From NCBI GenBank assembly GCA_913048125.1, contig CAJWWL010000005.1, forward strand, positions 1-33,564: 33,564 nt of DNA, given 5' to 3'. Positions 16,559 to 25,137 of the stretch are shown here, in pieces. The notes beneath the pieces were generated by a model. It did no database searches and had not been told where the DNA came from. It was given only the letters and a program-made list of their open reading frames with translations. The stretch comes from an uncultured Opitutia bacterium. Lineage in GTDB: Bacteria; Verrucomicrobiota; Verrucomicrobiia; Opitutales; JABJCN01. Made by a program: the position numbers and the translations under genes. The stretch's first letter is position 1, and every line of letters begins with the position of its first letter.

Positions 16559-17961
16559 GCAGCCAACCTCCTTTCCTCATATGTCTCAACTTTTGGCATC
16601 AGGCATTCTAAACCGTAAGTGCGACTTCCCTTGAGAAGTATTGCGCCCTTAAATGAATCAACTAACATACGTGCATCCTCAGCACGCTCTACAAGGGTGA
16701 TAGCTCCAATATCCGATCCAGAATCAACCATTCCCTCAAGTATGGCTTCTGACTCAGGACCACAGAGGACTGCCCGGTCCCCCTTTTGAAGTTGAAGCTT
16801 GGCACCAGTAGACTTGTGTAAATCTTCCGATACATCTCCGAGTTCATTCATACTACCTAAAACATAGAGTTTTGGTAGCTTATCAAAACGGTTAGAGAAG
16901 GTAGAAATAGCCTCCTGCATTGAGACAGGATTGGCATTATAGCAATCAGCATAATATACTTGCTGACCAGATACCCGTACTTCTCCGCGTAAGGGAGAAG
17001 GCTTCCAATCATAAAGTCTTTTTTGCAATAGCTCAAATGAAACACCTGACCGCAAGCCAACTCCAAGAGCCATTGAGAGATTCTTAACATTAGCTTGCCC
17101 AAAAGCAGCTAAAGGTAAATCAAAGGTGTGGTCCTCAAAATAATCACTGCTGAGTTCAAGGTAACCAGTTTCACTACCTTCGGCCGGTACGTGACGATAA
17201 ATGAGACAATCCTCAGATTGAAGTTTTTTGCCACATTCAGTAAGCACCCAGTGGTCTATATGCCCTTCCTTAAATTGATTAAATTCTAAACACTCTGCGG
17301 GGAAAAGAGCGAACCCTCCAGGCCGAACTGCTTCTACGAGACGATACTTCTCCCGAGCGACGTCTTGTAACGTTCCTAAGCCTTCCATGTGGGCTTCTCC
17401 TACTAGGGTAACTATTGCTGCATCCGGACTGAGAGTCGTTGCCAAATCCAACATTTCTCCGTTTTCACTTATTCCAGCCTCTACTACAGCAGAACCATGC
17501 TCCGCTCGATCAATTGAAAGAAGTGTTAGGGAAAGACCTAAGCGATTATTTAGATTACCTTGGGTCTTACATGTGCTTTTACCGCCAAGCAACAAGGCAA
17601 GAGCATCTTTGGTGCTTGTTTTTCCACAGCTACCAGTAACTCCGATTACCTTACCATCAAACTTATTTCGATGCCCGGAGGCAATAGCCATCAAGCCTTT
17701 TACGGTATCATCTACGACTAGCTGAGGTAGTTTGCAGCCAGAAATCTCGTGATCTACAAGTGCAGCAGCAGCACCGGATTTCTTTGCGTAATCAAGAAAG
17801 TCATGTCCATCACGATTGCCTGATCGAATTGCTACAAATAGCTGACCAGTTCTTATGGTTCGTGTATCTATGCTGAAACCAGCAATTGGCATATTTGGAG
17901 GTACAAGACGCCACTGTCCTGAGGACCATAGTGCAAGCTCACTGCTATCAAATGTTACCAT
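16552..17961 (-). CDS. murF: UDP-MurNAc-tripeptide--D-alanyl-D-alanine ligase MurF
   Basis: Adds D-Ala-D-Ala to the tripeptide precursor. N-terminal domain with FSIDTRTIRTGQLFVAI (uridine-binding region), ATP loop GSCGKTS (110-116), KTQGNLNNRLGLSLTLL, EAGISENGEM, and the C-terminal YNANPVSMQEAI and VLGSMNELGD. Length 469 is typical. The start overlaps the murE stop by 7 nt (ATGGTAA), with a GGGGAG-like Shine-Dalgarno 9 bases upstream. The end overlaps mraY by 7 nt, and its last codons (EERRLAAC) also form the mraY ribosome-binding site. Confidence 0.95.
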   Translation of the reverse strand: MVTFDSSELALWSSGQWRLVPPNMPIAGFSIDTRTIRTGQLFVAIRSGNRDGHDFLDYAKKSGAAAALVDHEISGCKLPQLVVDDTVKGLMAIASGHRNKFDGKVIGVTGSCGKTSTKDALALLLGGKSTCKTQGNLNNRLGLSLTLLSIDRAEHGSAVVEAGISENGEMLDLATTLSPDAAIVTLVGEAHMEGLGTLQDVAREKYRLVEAVRPGGFALFPAECLEFNQFKEGHIDHWVLTECGKKLQSEDCLIYRHVPAEGSETGYLELSSDYFEDHTFDLPLAAFGQANVKNLSMALGVGLRSGVSFELLQKRLYDWKPSPLRGEVRVSGQQVYYADCYNANPVSMQEAISTFSNRFDKLPKLYVLGSMNELGDVSEDLHKSTGAKLQLQKGDRAVLCGPESEAILEGMVDSGSDIGAITLVERAEDARMLVDSFKGAILLKGSRTYGLECLMPKVETYEERRLAAC

Positions 17962-19523
17962 CGTGCCAACTCCCCTGCAGATGCCAGACGTATCTTCAGT
18001 AACTCCCTTGCAACTCTACGATCATCAAAAGGAACAACAGTTCTGTTGAATTCTTGAAACGCCTCATGACCCTTTCCAGCGATTACAACACAGTCATTTG
18101 GACCCGCTCTCTCCAATGCAAAGCCAATCGCTCGACGTCGGTCCTTTACAAATTGGATTCTATCAGGCCTGTTAATTCCGGCTTTCATATCAGAAAATAT
18201 GGAATCGAGCGGCTCACTCCTAGGGTTATCGGCCGTGGCCCACGCAAAATCACAGTACTCCTGTGCAGCGCGAGTCATTTCAGGCCTTTTATTCTGATCA
18301 CGATCCCCACCGCAACCAAACACAAGGAGGAGCCGCCCGTCTGTAACTTCCTTCAGTACACTCAGAATATTCTTCAATGCATCACTAGTATGAGCATAAT
18401 CAACAAAGACGTTAAATGGTTGACCTTCATGTAAGCTTTCTAGTCGCCCTGGGGAACCTTCAAAATTTTCGAGACGGTCTAGCATTCTATCCATTGACTG
18501 GCCTTCAAGCCATCCAACAGCCAAGGAGGCTAAAAGGTTCTGGATGTTAAATCTGCCGATTAGTGGGGAACGGACACTAACCACACCTTCAGGATATTCT
18601 AATTCAAATGTAGATTCAATAGGGCCGCAGTTGATGTGCCTGACACGAAAGTGGGCCTCAGAATCTTCACCAATGCCTATTTTTTTGATGTTTTGCGGCA
18701 ATTCACTAAATAAACGCTTACCATATGGATCATCTAAATTTACAATTGCTTGGCTTGGCGTAACTCCATGCTCTCCAGCCATAAAAGAACGTTTCGCTGA
18801 ATAGTAATCCTCCATACCATCGTGATAATCGAGGTGCTCAGGGGTAAGATTTAAAAATACGGCTGTATCAAAAGAAATTCCATGGATTCGCTTCTGCCGC
18901 ACACCATGTGAACTGACTTCCATGATTGCGCGGTTACAACCATTAGCTTTTGCTAAGGATAACAATCTACATAAATCATGAACCTCAGGAGTGGTTCTTG
19001 CAGAAGGTATTATTCTCGTACCAAGATCGTAATGTACAGTACCTAGAAGTGATGTTCGCTCACAATCACCAATGAGGTGCTTTGTGAGCATTGTAACGGT
19101 CGTCTTGCCATTAGTTCCCGTAATGCCTATCAAGCTGAGATCTTGGTCAGGTTTGCCGTAGAACAAAAGTGAAACTTCAGCAAGGGCTTGTCGAACATCA
19201 GCAACCTGAATGTAGGATATGGGTGAATGCGAAGGTGGTGGGGACTCAGATATTACACAAACTGCACCATGATCAATGGCCTCTTCTATGTAGAAGTTAC
19301 CATTAGTTAAGCATCCACCAATTGCAAAAAATAGACTTCCGGGAACAACTTTTCGGCTATCGATGCAAATGTGAGAAACAGATATGTTAAGGCATCCAAA
19401 AGTAGTTATGCAATCAGTACAATTTGCTATCTCGGAAAGCATAAGCTCGCTTGAGCTAGTTTCCCGAGTTAGATGAGCCAAAGCATCGGATTGATGCAAA
19501 AGAGTATTGCTATCGCTTACCAT
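17955..19523 (-). CDS. murE: UDP-MurNAc-dipeptide--meso-diaminopimelate ligase MurE
   Basis: Adds the third stem amino acid. ATP loop GTNGKTT (136-142), EVSSHGV, NLTPEHLDYHDGMEDYYSAK with the family's carbamylated lysine, and the specificity motif DNPR (432-435), which marks meso-DAP rather than L-lysine enzymes. Length 522 is slightly above average because of about 25 extra N-terminal residues. The start at 19523 overlaps the ftsI stop by 7 nt (ATGGTAA), with AAGGAGG about 14-15 bases upstream, which is somewhat far. An internal ATG at 19442 is a possible shorter start but lacks this coupling. Confidence 0.95.
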   Translation of the reverse strand: MVSDSNTLLHQSDALAHLTRETSSSELMLSEIANCTDCITTFGCLNISVSHICIDSRKVVPGSLFFAIGGCLTNGNFYIEEAIDHGAVCVISESPPPSHSPISYIQVADVRQALAEVSLLFYGKPDQDLSLIGITGTNGKTTVTMLTKHLIGDCERTSLLGTVHYDLGTRIIPSARTTPEVHDLCRLLSLAKANGCNRAIMEVSSHGVRQKRIHGISFDTAVFLNLTPEHLDYHDGMEDYYSAKRSFMAGEHGVTPSQAIVNLDDPYGKRLFSELPQNIKKIGIGEDSEAHFRVRHINCGPIESTFELEYPEGVVSVRSPLIGRFNIQNLLASLAVGWLEGQSMDRMLDRLENFEGSPGRLESLHEGQPFNVFVDYAHTSDALKNILSVLKEVTDGRLLLVFGCGGDRDQNKRPEMTRAAQEYCDFAWATADNPRSEPLDSIFSDMKAGINRPDRIQFVKDRRRAIGFALERAGPNDCVVIAGKGHEAFQEFNRTVVPFDDRRVARELLKIRLASAGELARW

Positions 19524-21322
19524 GCTACGGGAAGACTCCTCCTTGGGATTTCCTCAGTTGAGGCTAGTCGACCATCATGATCTTCTGGCCTTATGCCCAT
19601 GTGCTTAACAAGCTCGTTTGCAATATTCCGGAATACGGGGGCCGCAACGCGCCCCCCGTATCCCGGTCCATCGAGTTTGGGTTCATCCACAATTACTGAA
19701 ATCACTACACGAGGGCGATGGGTTGGGAAAAAACCTGAGAAGGATGCAGTGTGCTTATCACTAGTGTATGATCCATTGACGAGCTTTCTGGTTGTTCCAG
19801 TTTTCCCGGAGACCATGAAACCATCTAGTGCTGCTCGTCTAGCGGTTCCTTCAGAAGTAACAACACCTGTCATCATTTCACCCATTTGCCTTGCCGCATC
19901 TATGGAAACTACACGTCTTTTTGCATTCGGCTTAAAAGCAACGACAGTCTTACCTTCCTTGTCTGTTATCTTATTGATAACTTGCGGTTGCATTAATATC
20001 CCGAAATTAGCGATCGTGGATACTGCATTGTGTATCTGAAGAGGTGTCGCTCCAACAGCATACCCTATGGGAAAACGTGTTATTGTTAGTCCGTCCCATT
20101 TATTGACCGGGTGAAGAATCCCTCCTACCTCGCCCAACAATCCTATGCCACTCTTCTGGCCATAACCAAACGCCCGAGCATATTCATACAAAGCGGTCTC
20201 ACCAAGCCGTATGCCAACTACTGCTGTTCCTCGATTACTGGATTTCTTTATGATACCACCAAGAGTCAGTTCTCCATAGTTTCTGTGATCAGAAGGTAAC
20301 CTCAAAGTACGTCCACGATAACTAACCGTTCGAATTCCACAGTCGAAAGTATGTTCTGGAGTGTAAATTTTTTCATTCAATGCAGCGCTTATTGGCACTA
20401 ATTTAAATGTAGACCCAGGTTCTAGGACATCAGTTATCGCCCTATTCCGCATGGTTTCCATTTTAGCCTTCCCAGAATGATTTAAGTCAAAATCAGGGTA
20501 ATTTGCCATTCCCATAACGTATCCAGTATTGGGTTCGCTAACGATTATGGTGGCACTATTCGGAGAAAATTCCTCAGCGATGAAATTCAACTGATCTTCA
20601 ATTAAGTTCTGAACAAATAGATCAATAGTGAGTTGAACATTTAACCCATCTTGTGGCGGGACGTTTTGGGTCTCAAACTGAAGTAACTCCCTACGGAGAC
20701 CATCACGTTCAGTCTCACGCCAACCGTCCTGACCACTCAGATAGTAGTCCATATACCTTTCAACGCCGGTTACTGGCGTACCATCTTTTTGCAAGAAACC
20801 TAGTACATGCGACCCCAGATTACCACCTGGGTACATTCTTGTATACTTACGATTTCCGTAGATACCGGGGACCTCTAATTCACGTATTTTCTGATAGGTG
20901 GCTTCATCAATGCTTTCCGCAAGTTTTACCCAACGAATTTGGCGAAGTTTTCGACCATTCTCTGTTTCAACAGTACGAGTTTTACGCCGAACTTTTTCAA
21001 GGACAGTTTGTGGATCTGCACCAATCAGAATCGCTACTCGACCAACATTCTCAAAGTCCTCTTCTTCTATGAGTTGTGGATCCGCCCCTAGTTCGATACG
21101 TGGCTGAGTAATTGCCAAAGCGTTTCCGCGGCAGTCCACTATGTTTCCCCTACGCGCAGTAAGAGTAAGGGTAGATTTACGATTACCGAATGCTATTTGG
21201 GAGTACTCATCATGCTTAATCGCCTGAAGATAAACCAATCGTCCCATTAACCCAAGAAATGCAAGAACCACACTGAGCAGCAAAAACCAATAACGTAGGG
21301 AAGAGATAAATGCTGTGCTCAT
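19517..21322 (-). CDS. ftsI: Septal penicillin-binding protein FtsI (PBP3-type transpeptidase)
   Basis: Class B PBP that cross-links septal peptidoglycan, partner of FtsW. Short cytoplasmic N-terminus, one transmembrane helix (about 11-33), dimerisation/pedestal domain starting TARRGNIVDCRGNALA (55-70), and a transpeptidase domain with all three motifs: SxxK at S304-K307 (EPGSTFKL), SxN at S361-N363 (KKSSNRG) and KTG at 507-509 (SGKTGTT). No PASTA domains. Length 601 is typical. It follows the FtsL-like gene after 24 bases and overlaps murE by 7 nt. ATG start without a Shine-Dalgarno. Confidence 0.95.
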   Translation of the reverse strand: MSTAFISSLRYWFLLLSVVLAFLGLMGRLVYLQAIKHDEYSQIAFGNRKSTLTLTARRGNIVDCRGNALAITQPRIELGADPQLIEEEDFENVGRVAILIGADPQTVLEKVRRKTRTVETENGRKLRQIRWVKLAESIDEATYQKIRELEVPGIYGNRKYTRMYPGGNLGSHVLGFLQKDGTPVTGVERYMDYYLSGQDGWRETERDGLRRELLQFETQNVPPQDGLNVQLTIDLFVQNLIEDQLNFIAEEFSPNSATIIVSEPNTGYVMGMANYPDFDLNHSGKAKMETMRNRAITDVLEPGSTFKLVPISAALNEKIYTPEHTFDCGIRTVSYRGRTLRLPSDHRNYGELTLGGIIKKSSNRGTAVVGIRLGETALYEYARAFGYGQKSGIGLLGEVGGILHPVNKWDGLTITRFPIGYAVGATPLQIHNAVSTIANFGILMQPQVINKITDKEGKTVVAFKPNAKRRVVSIDAARQMGEMMTGVVTSEGTARRAALDGFMVSGKTGTTRKLVNGSYTSDKHTASFSGFFPTHRPRVVISVIVDEPKLDGPGYGGRVAAPVFRNIANELVKHMGIRPEDHDGRLASTEEIPRRSLPVAW

Positions 21323-21346
21323 TGGGGTGGGGCTTTTTTTATGAGA

Positions 21347-21676
21347 TCAGGGTTTAGAAATTGCTAACTGAGGTGGGCTTCTGTAAGAATCCGGAACCCA
21401 AATGATTTGATTTTGTAACGAGGGTCTAACACTGGCCGGAATCCCGGCCTTCAAAACCTCAGGCGTGTGAGATTCAGCAATTTTGGCGTCAATATCTTGC
21501 AGACTCAGCACAATCTTCGCTTGTTCAATCTGCATCTGGTTTATACGCTTAGCGCTTTGTGCTATCTTTGTGCGCATCCACACAACACCCATTCCACCAA
21601 AGCATGCGATCACAAGGATGAGCAGAGAAAGGCATATCGTTAAAGGGTTCATTGCTACCTGCTTACTAAGCTTCAT
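21347..21676 (-). CDS. ftsL: FtsL-like division protein
   Basis: A 109-residue bitopic protein: basic cytoplasmic start (MKLSKQ), one transmembrane helix (about 11-33, PLTICLSLLILVIACFGGMG), then a predicted coiled coil (about 35-70, KIAQSAKRINQMQIEQAKIV) and a short Pro-rich tail. This is the architecture of FtsL, which forms a complex with FtsQ/FtsB and activates FtsWI. FtsL sequences are poorly conserved, so the call rests on size, topology and position between rsmH and ftsI. The start overlaps the rsmH stop as ATGA. Confidence 0.8.
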   Translation of the reverse strand: MKLSKQVAMNPLTICLSLLILVIACFGGMGVVWMRTKIAQSAKRINQMQIEQAKIVLSLQDIDAKIAESHTPEVLKAGIPASVRPSLQNQIIWVPDSYRSPPQLAISKP

Positions 21677-22653
21677 ACGAGTCCTCCTTCTGGATGCTTA
21701 CGGATAACTCTTAATTTGGCTGAACGCGCACGCGGGTTATCAAGAATCTCTTGATCACTGGGAATAATTGGCTTTCGCGTAATTATCTCAGCAAGGACCT
21801 TTCGCTGATCTTGGGTTCGGTTGTCGTTTTTATGCTCTGGACGTCCTGCCAGTTTTTTAAAAAACCGCTTAACGATACGATCCTCGATGGAGTGAAAACT
21901 GATAACAGCCAGCACGCCATCCGGAGCAAGCTTTTCGAATGCTAGAGGGAGAGTCTTATCTAAGCATTCCAACTCCCTATTTACAGCTATGCGGATTCCT
22001 TGGAAAGTTTGGGTCGCCGGATGAATCCGGCGACGCCCGGGTGCCGGTCGTGAAGCATGTTGCTTCACAAGTGCAGCGAAGGAGGCCGTCCTGCTGAGAG
22101 CACCCGTGCCACGTGCCTCCACGATAGCACGGGATATTGCCCTCCAGCGCGACTCCTCACCGAATTCCCTTATGGCCGTCTCAATTGCCTCAAGGGATGC
22201 ATTTTCGAGAAACTCCGCCGCAGTTCTACCCTGTGACGTGTTCATCCTCATATCCATGGGGGCGTCTTCCCTGAAAGAAAACCCACGGTCGACTTCATCC
22301 AACTGATAGGACGAAACCCCCAAATCCATCAAGACGCCAGTATAACCAGTGTCCTGGATTATGCCCATTTCCTCAAAGTTGCGGGCCTCAAACCGCAACC
22401 GTTTTGAAAAGTTTTTAAGTAAAAGATCGGCTCGTGTAATAGCAGAAGGATCCTGATCAAAGGCGACTACCTTAGAGTCAGGAATTCGCTCAAGGATTTC
22501 TCTGGTGTGCCCTCCACCCCCGAAAGTTAGGTCTAAATACTTGCGAGCGCACGCACGCGAAGAACCCAAGACTTCAATCACTTCATCAAGTAGCACAGGA
22601 ACGTGACCTTTCAAGACTTGCCGCCTTCCTCCTGCCAGTGATTTACAATACAT
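21673..22653 (-). CDS. rsmH: 16S rRNA (cytosine-1402-N4)-methyltransferase RsmH (MraW)
   Basis: SAM-dependent methyltransferase acting on C1402 of 16S rRNA in the decoding centre. Signatures: KGHVPVLLDEVIEVLG near the N-terminus, the SAM loop YLDLTFGGGGHTREIL, VLMDLGVSSYQLD, RGFSFREDAPMDMRMN, TFQGIRIAVNRELE and ISFHSIEDRIVKRFF. Length 326 is typical. It is the second gene of the operon, 42 bases after mraZ, and overlaps ftsL by 4 nt. Confidence 0.96.
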   Translation of the reverse strand: MYCKSLAGGRRQVLKGHVPVLLDEVIEVLGSSRACARKYLDLTFGGGGHTREILERIPDSKVVAFDQDPSAITRADLLLKNFSKRLRFEARNFEEMGIIQDTGYTGVLMDLGVSSYQLDEVDRGFSFREDAPMDMRMNTSQGRTAAEFLENASLEAIETAIREFGEESRWRAISRAIVEARGTGALSRTASFAALVKQHASRPAPGRRRIHPATQTFQGIRIAVNRELECLDKTLPLAFEKLAPDGVLAVISFHSIEDRIVKRFFKKLAGRPEHKNDNRTQDQRKVLAEIITRKPIIPSDQEILDNPRARSAKLRVIRKHPEGGLV

Positions 22654-22695
22654 GGGTTCAAATTCTTAGTTTAATCGAAAATTCAGGTAATCACC

Positions 22696-23148
22696 TCACA
22701 GGCCTAACTTGCTCAACTCTGACAACTGTGTCGCATCTACTCCACTGTCCGAAACTGCATAAGCCTTTGGATTCCAGACAGTGAAGAAGTTCATCTCGCC
22801 AGTAAGTACGGCCTTTCCCTTTAGTCCAACGTGCCGCCGCATGCGTTCCGTTAAAACGACCCGACCCTGTTTGTCGCATTCAAGGGAATCCGACTTAGAA
22901 AAGACAGACGTCAAGGCCCTGTGGCCTGCTAAATCGGATAGTTTTGCCATCTCAGAAACCTTCTCCTGAAGGGCCTCGATTTGCCACGGTGGAAGTACAC
23001 GTACCGTTCCATCTGGCATTGGAATTCCAAGATAGCTCTGCCCATCTCCTTTCAGTCTCCATTGGGACGGAATTGTCACACGCCCAGCCTTGTCCACCGA
23101 ATGAGTGAACTCCCCGACAAAAAAGGGTTTTGTTTGCGTGTCTGACAT
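22696..23148 (-). CDS. mraZ: Transcriptional regulator MraZ
   Basis: DNA-binding regulator of the dcw operon, a ring-forming protein with two AbrB-like halves. Half 1 carries FVGEFTHSVDKAGRVTIPSQWR (landmark, about residues 10-31). Half 2 carries SLECDKQGRVVLTERMRRHVGL. Both have the conserved D-x-(K/Q)-GR core. Length 150 is typical. It is the first gene of the minus-strand operon. Its promoter overlaps an array of TGG repeats at 10-bp spacing, the pattern that MraZ is known to bind in other bacteria, so autoregulation is expected. No Shine-Dalgarno is visible before the ATG. Confidence 0.95.
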   Translation of the reverse strand: MSDTQTKPFFVGEFTHSVDKAGRVTIPSQWRLKGDGQSYLGIPMPDGTVRVLPPWQIEALQEKVSEMAKLSDLAGHRALTSVFSKSDSLECDKQGRVVLTERMRRHVGLKGKAVLTGEMNFFTVWNPKAYAVSDSGVDATQLSELSKLGL

Positions 23149-23161
23149 GAGAGGGATTTTC

Positions 23162-23206
23162 TACCACTTTGCACCAAAATGCCCCAATCCAACCCAATGT
23201 CAACCA
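23162..23206 (-). promoter_or_regulatory. MraZ operator: five TGG repeats at 10-bp period
   Basis: Read on the minus strand, TGGTT, TGGGT, TGGGG, TGGTG and TGGTA begin at 23206, 23196, 23186, 23176 and 23166, each separated by exactly 5 other bases. An additional TGGAT lies between the second and third. E. coli MraZ sites are TGGGN direct repeats spaced by 5 bases; the last unit here also reads AAAGTGG, like mycoplasma sites. The array covers the -35 to beyond the expected start of transcription. Confidence 0.85.
23175..23203 (-). promoter_or_regulatory. Promoter of the mraZ-ftsZ operon
   Basis: Minus-strand TTGACA (23203-23198), 16 bases, then CATTTT followed by G (23181-23175). A perfect -35 with an unusual -10 of the CAnnTTG type shared with three other promoters in this window. 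It lies within the MraZ repeat array. Confidence 0.65.
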
Positions 23207-23401
23207 TTTTACCAAAATTTATAGCCCTGTTTAATGATCCCTGATCATGAACAAAGTACGCCCCCTTCCCGCTTTATCACTAGACTTCCAGAGATTCACC
23301 TTGCCTCTGGCCATCAAACATTGGAGCAATAATTCTATTTTGAATCCCCCAAAACCAACCAAAGCGCTCCACACGACCTAAATTAAACTTCTTATAAATC
23401 T

Positions 23402-24154
23402 GTGAAAAAAACTCGCCAACGTGTTGATGTCCTACTCGTTGAAAAAGGGCTCTGTGAATCCAGAACACTTGCTCAGGCTCTAATTCTGGCCGGCAAAGTA
23501 CGTTCAGGAACAGAAATACTGGACAAGCCAGGTCGTCAGATTCCCCAGGAGACACGTCTTTCAGTCGAATCCCCACCTCGTTTCGTAAGCCGTGGCGGAG
23601 AGAAGCTCCAGGGATTCCTAAAAAAACATCCATTCCGAGTTGAAAACCTCCATGGACTTGATCTTGGCGCCTCAACCGGAGGTTTCACAGATTGCCTACT
23701 TCAAAACGGAGTTTCTACCATGACCTGTGTAGATGTAGGGCAAGCACAACTGCATACGAAACTACTTTCAGACGATCGCGTTACCAACCTAGAGAAACTC
23801 AATGCACGCACTCTCACAGCCAAAGAACTGCCGCGTGCTACCTATGGTGTGATTGCTCTAGACCTATCTTTTATATCCTTAAAAAAAGTGCTACCCTCTG
23901 CTTGGAACCTACTCGGTCTAGGCGGTCACATGATAGCACTCATCAAACCTCAATTTGAAGCCACCAAGACTGAAGCCGACAAAGCCCGAGGTATCATCAG
24001 AGATCCAGCGATTCACCAACGAATTCTCAATGAAATCCAAAACTTCATTTCTGCAGAACTTCCCTCCGCAGAAATCTTTGCAATTGAAGAGTCATCCATT
24101 CAAGGCACCAAGGGTAACACTGAGTACCTGATTGGAGTTAGAAAAGCGAAGTAG
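23402..24154 (+). CDS. tlyA: TlyA-family rRNA 2'-O-methyltransferase (hemolysin A family)
   Basis: Predicted SAM-dependent ribose methyltransferase of rRNA. An N-terminal S4 RNA-binding domain (about 1-65, [22 protein letters not shown] and [10 protein letters not shown]) is followed by an FtsJ-like methyltransferase domain ([19 protein letters not shown] motif at about 85-100, [25 protein letters not shown]). The K-D-K-E type catalytic set of the family fits. Length 250 is normal. GTG start with no Shine-Dalgarno; an ATG is not available nearby in frame. It is transcribed divergently from the dcw operon, 253 bases away. The name tlyA refers to the family; activity on 16S, 23S or both cannot be told. 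Confidence 0.88.
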   Translation: MKKTRQRVDVLLVEKGLCESRTLAQALILAGKVRSGTEILDKPGRQIPQETRLSVESPPRFVSRGGEKLQGFLKKHPFRVENLHGLDLGASTGGFTDCLLQNGVSTMTCVDVGQAQLHTKLLSDDRVTNLEKLNARTLTAKELPRATYGVIALDLSFISLKKVLPSAWNLLGLGGHMIALIKPQFEATKTEADKARGIIRDPAIHQRILNEIQNFISAELPSAEIFAIEESSIQGTKGNTEYLIGVRKAK

Positions 24155-24161
24155 TTTAAAA

Positions 24162-24190
24162 CTGACAAATACTTGACGGGACACATATTG
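24162..24190 (+). promoter_or_regulatory. Candidate nadK promoter
   Basis: CTGACA (24162-24167), 16 bases, then CATATT followed by G (24184-24190), located just after the tlyA stop. Same geometry as the mraZ, phnD-like and tRNA-His promoters. An alternative -35-like TTGACG at 24173 has no matching -10. Confidence 0.45.
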
Positions 24191-24227
24191 CGTTTTGCTC
24201 AATTGGTAATCACTTCATCCAAGTCCA

Positions 24228-25052
24228 ATGGAAAAAATTCGCACAATAACCTTTGTGGTCAACAATGCTAAGCCGGGAGCAGCAGAGTTAACAGCACGAC
24301 TTGAAAAACTTGCTAGAGATGCTGGGGTCAAGACACGTTCAACAATCCATCACCCAATAGAAGATCAAGCGCTAGCAGGGCAAGATGCTTGTTGCATAAT
24401 CGGAGGGGATGGAACCCTTCTTGGAGTTGTACCGCAAGCGGTTCGGCTCGGAGTTCCTGTACTAGGAATACGAATGGGGAATCTCGGTTTTCTCGCCACC
24501 TTTTCTCCTGATGAAGCACTCGAGAAGTTTGTTCCTCTTCTGCAAGGTGCTTACCAAATAGAAAACCGACAGTTACTAGAATGTTGCTGCCCCGGTAATG
24601 ATAAGGTAGTGGCACTCAATGATGTGGTGATTAAGGGAGAAGATGCATCAAGGTTGGTTTCTCTATCTGTGGAGGCAGATGGCGAGTTTGTAACAGAGTA
24701 CTTTTGCGATGGGCTGATAATTTCTTCCCCTACAGGTTCCACTGCATACAACCTATCTGCTGGAGGACCACTTCTGCATCCAGATGCGGAAGTAGTGTCC
24801 ATGACTCCGATTTGCCCGCACACACTTGGTAACCGAAGTGTAGTTCTGCCTAGAAAAACACATCTACAGGTCGACTGGAAGCAGTCAGCTGCTCACCCTC
24901 AAGTAAAGGTGGATGGCTATCTCACATTGCGGCCAGACATTGATAAGGAATCCGCCATCAGTATCTCACCTGCGAAGAAGAAACTAGCACTATTGCAAAG
25001 CCCGGGCCATTCTCATTTTGCCGTAGTTCGCAACCGTCTTAATTGGAAGTAG
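24228..25052 (+). CDS. nadK: NAD kinase
   Basis: Phosphorylates NAD to NADP. The N-terminal domain contains the nucleotide-binding motif IIGGDGTLLGV (about residues 58-68) with the catalytic GGDGT, then GIRMGNLGFLA, the NAD-binding ALNDVVI, and SSPTGSTAYNLSAGGPLLHPD with the classic TGSTAY stretch. Length 274 is typical of bacterial enzymes. ATG start 73 bases after tlyA on the same strand, with its own candidate promoter; no Shine-Dalgarno. Downstream is a PpiD-like gene after 85 bases. Confidence 0.95.
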   Translation: MEKIRTITFVVNNAKPGAAELTARLEKLARDAGVKTRSTIHHPIEDQALAGQDACCIIGGDGTLLGVVPQAVRLGVPVLGIRMGNLGFLATFSPDEALEKFVPLLQGAYQIENRQLLECCCPGNDKVVALNDVVIKGEDASRLVSLSVEADGEFVTEYFCDGLIISSPTGSTAYNLSAGGPLLHPDAEVVSMTPICPHTLGNRSVVLPRKTHLQVDWKQSAAHPQVKVDGYLTLRPDIDKESAISISPAKKKLALLQSPGHSHFAVVRNRLNWK

Positions 25053-25137
25053 GTCTGCATTCCCTGATTGATTGACAGAGAATGCTGGATTCATTTCCTA
25101 ACGCCCTTTATTTTCTGACACTTTTACCCGAAACAAA

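Noticed and set aside
23233-23245. TGATC-CCT-GATCA inverted repeat between mraZ and tlyA
   Set aside because: Only 5-bp arms, no regulator family recognised and no clear promoter nearby; probably chance.
23280-23675. 131-residue minus-strand frame opposite tlyA
   Set aside because: Shadow of the tlyA coding sequence; TlyA has clear family motifs and this frame has none.
25072-25099. TTGACA before the PpiD-like gene as a fifth copy of the promoter motif
   Set aside because: At 16 bases the next hexamer is TTTCCT, not CAnnTT; it does not fit the pattern.
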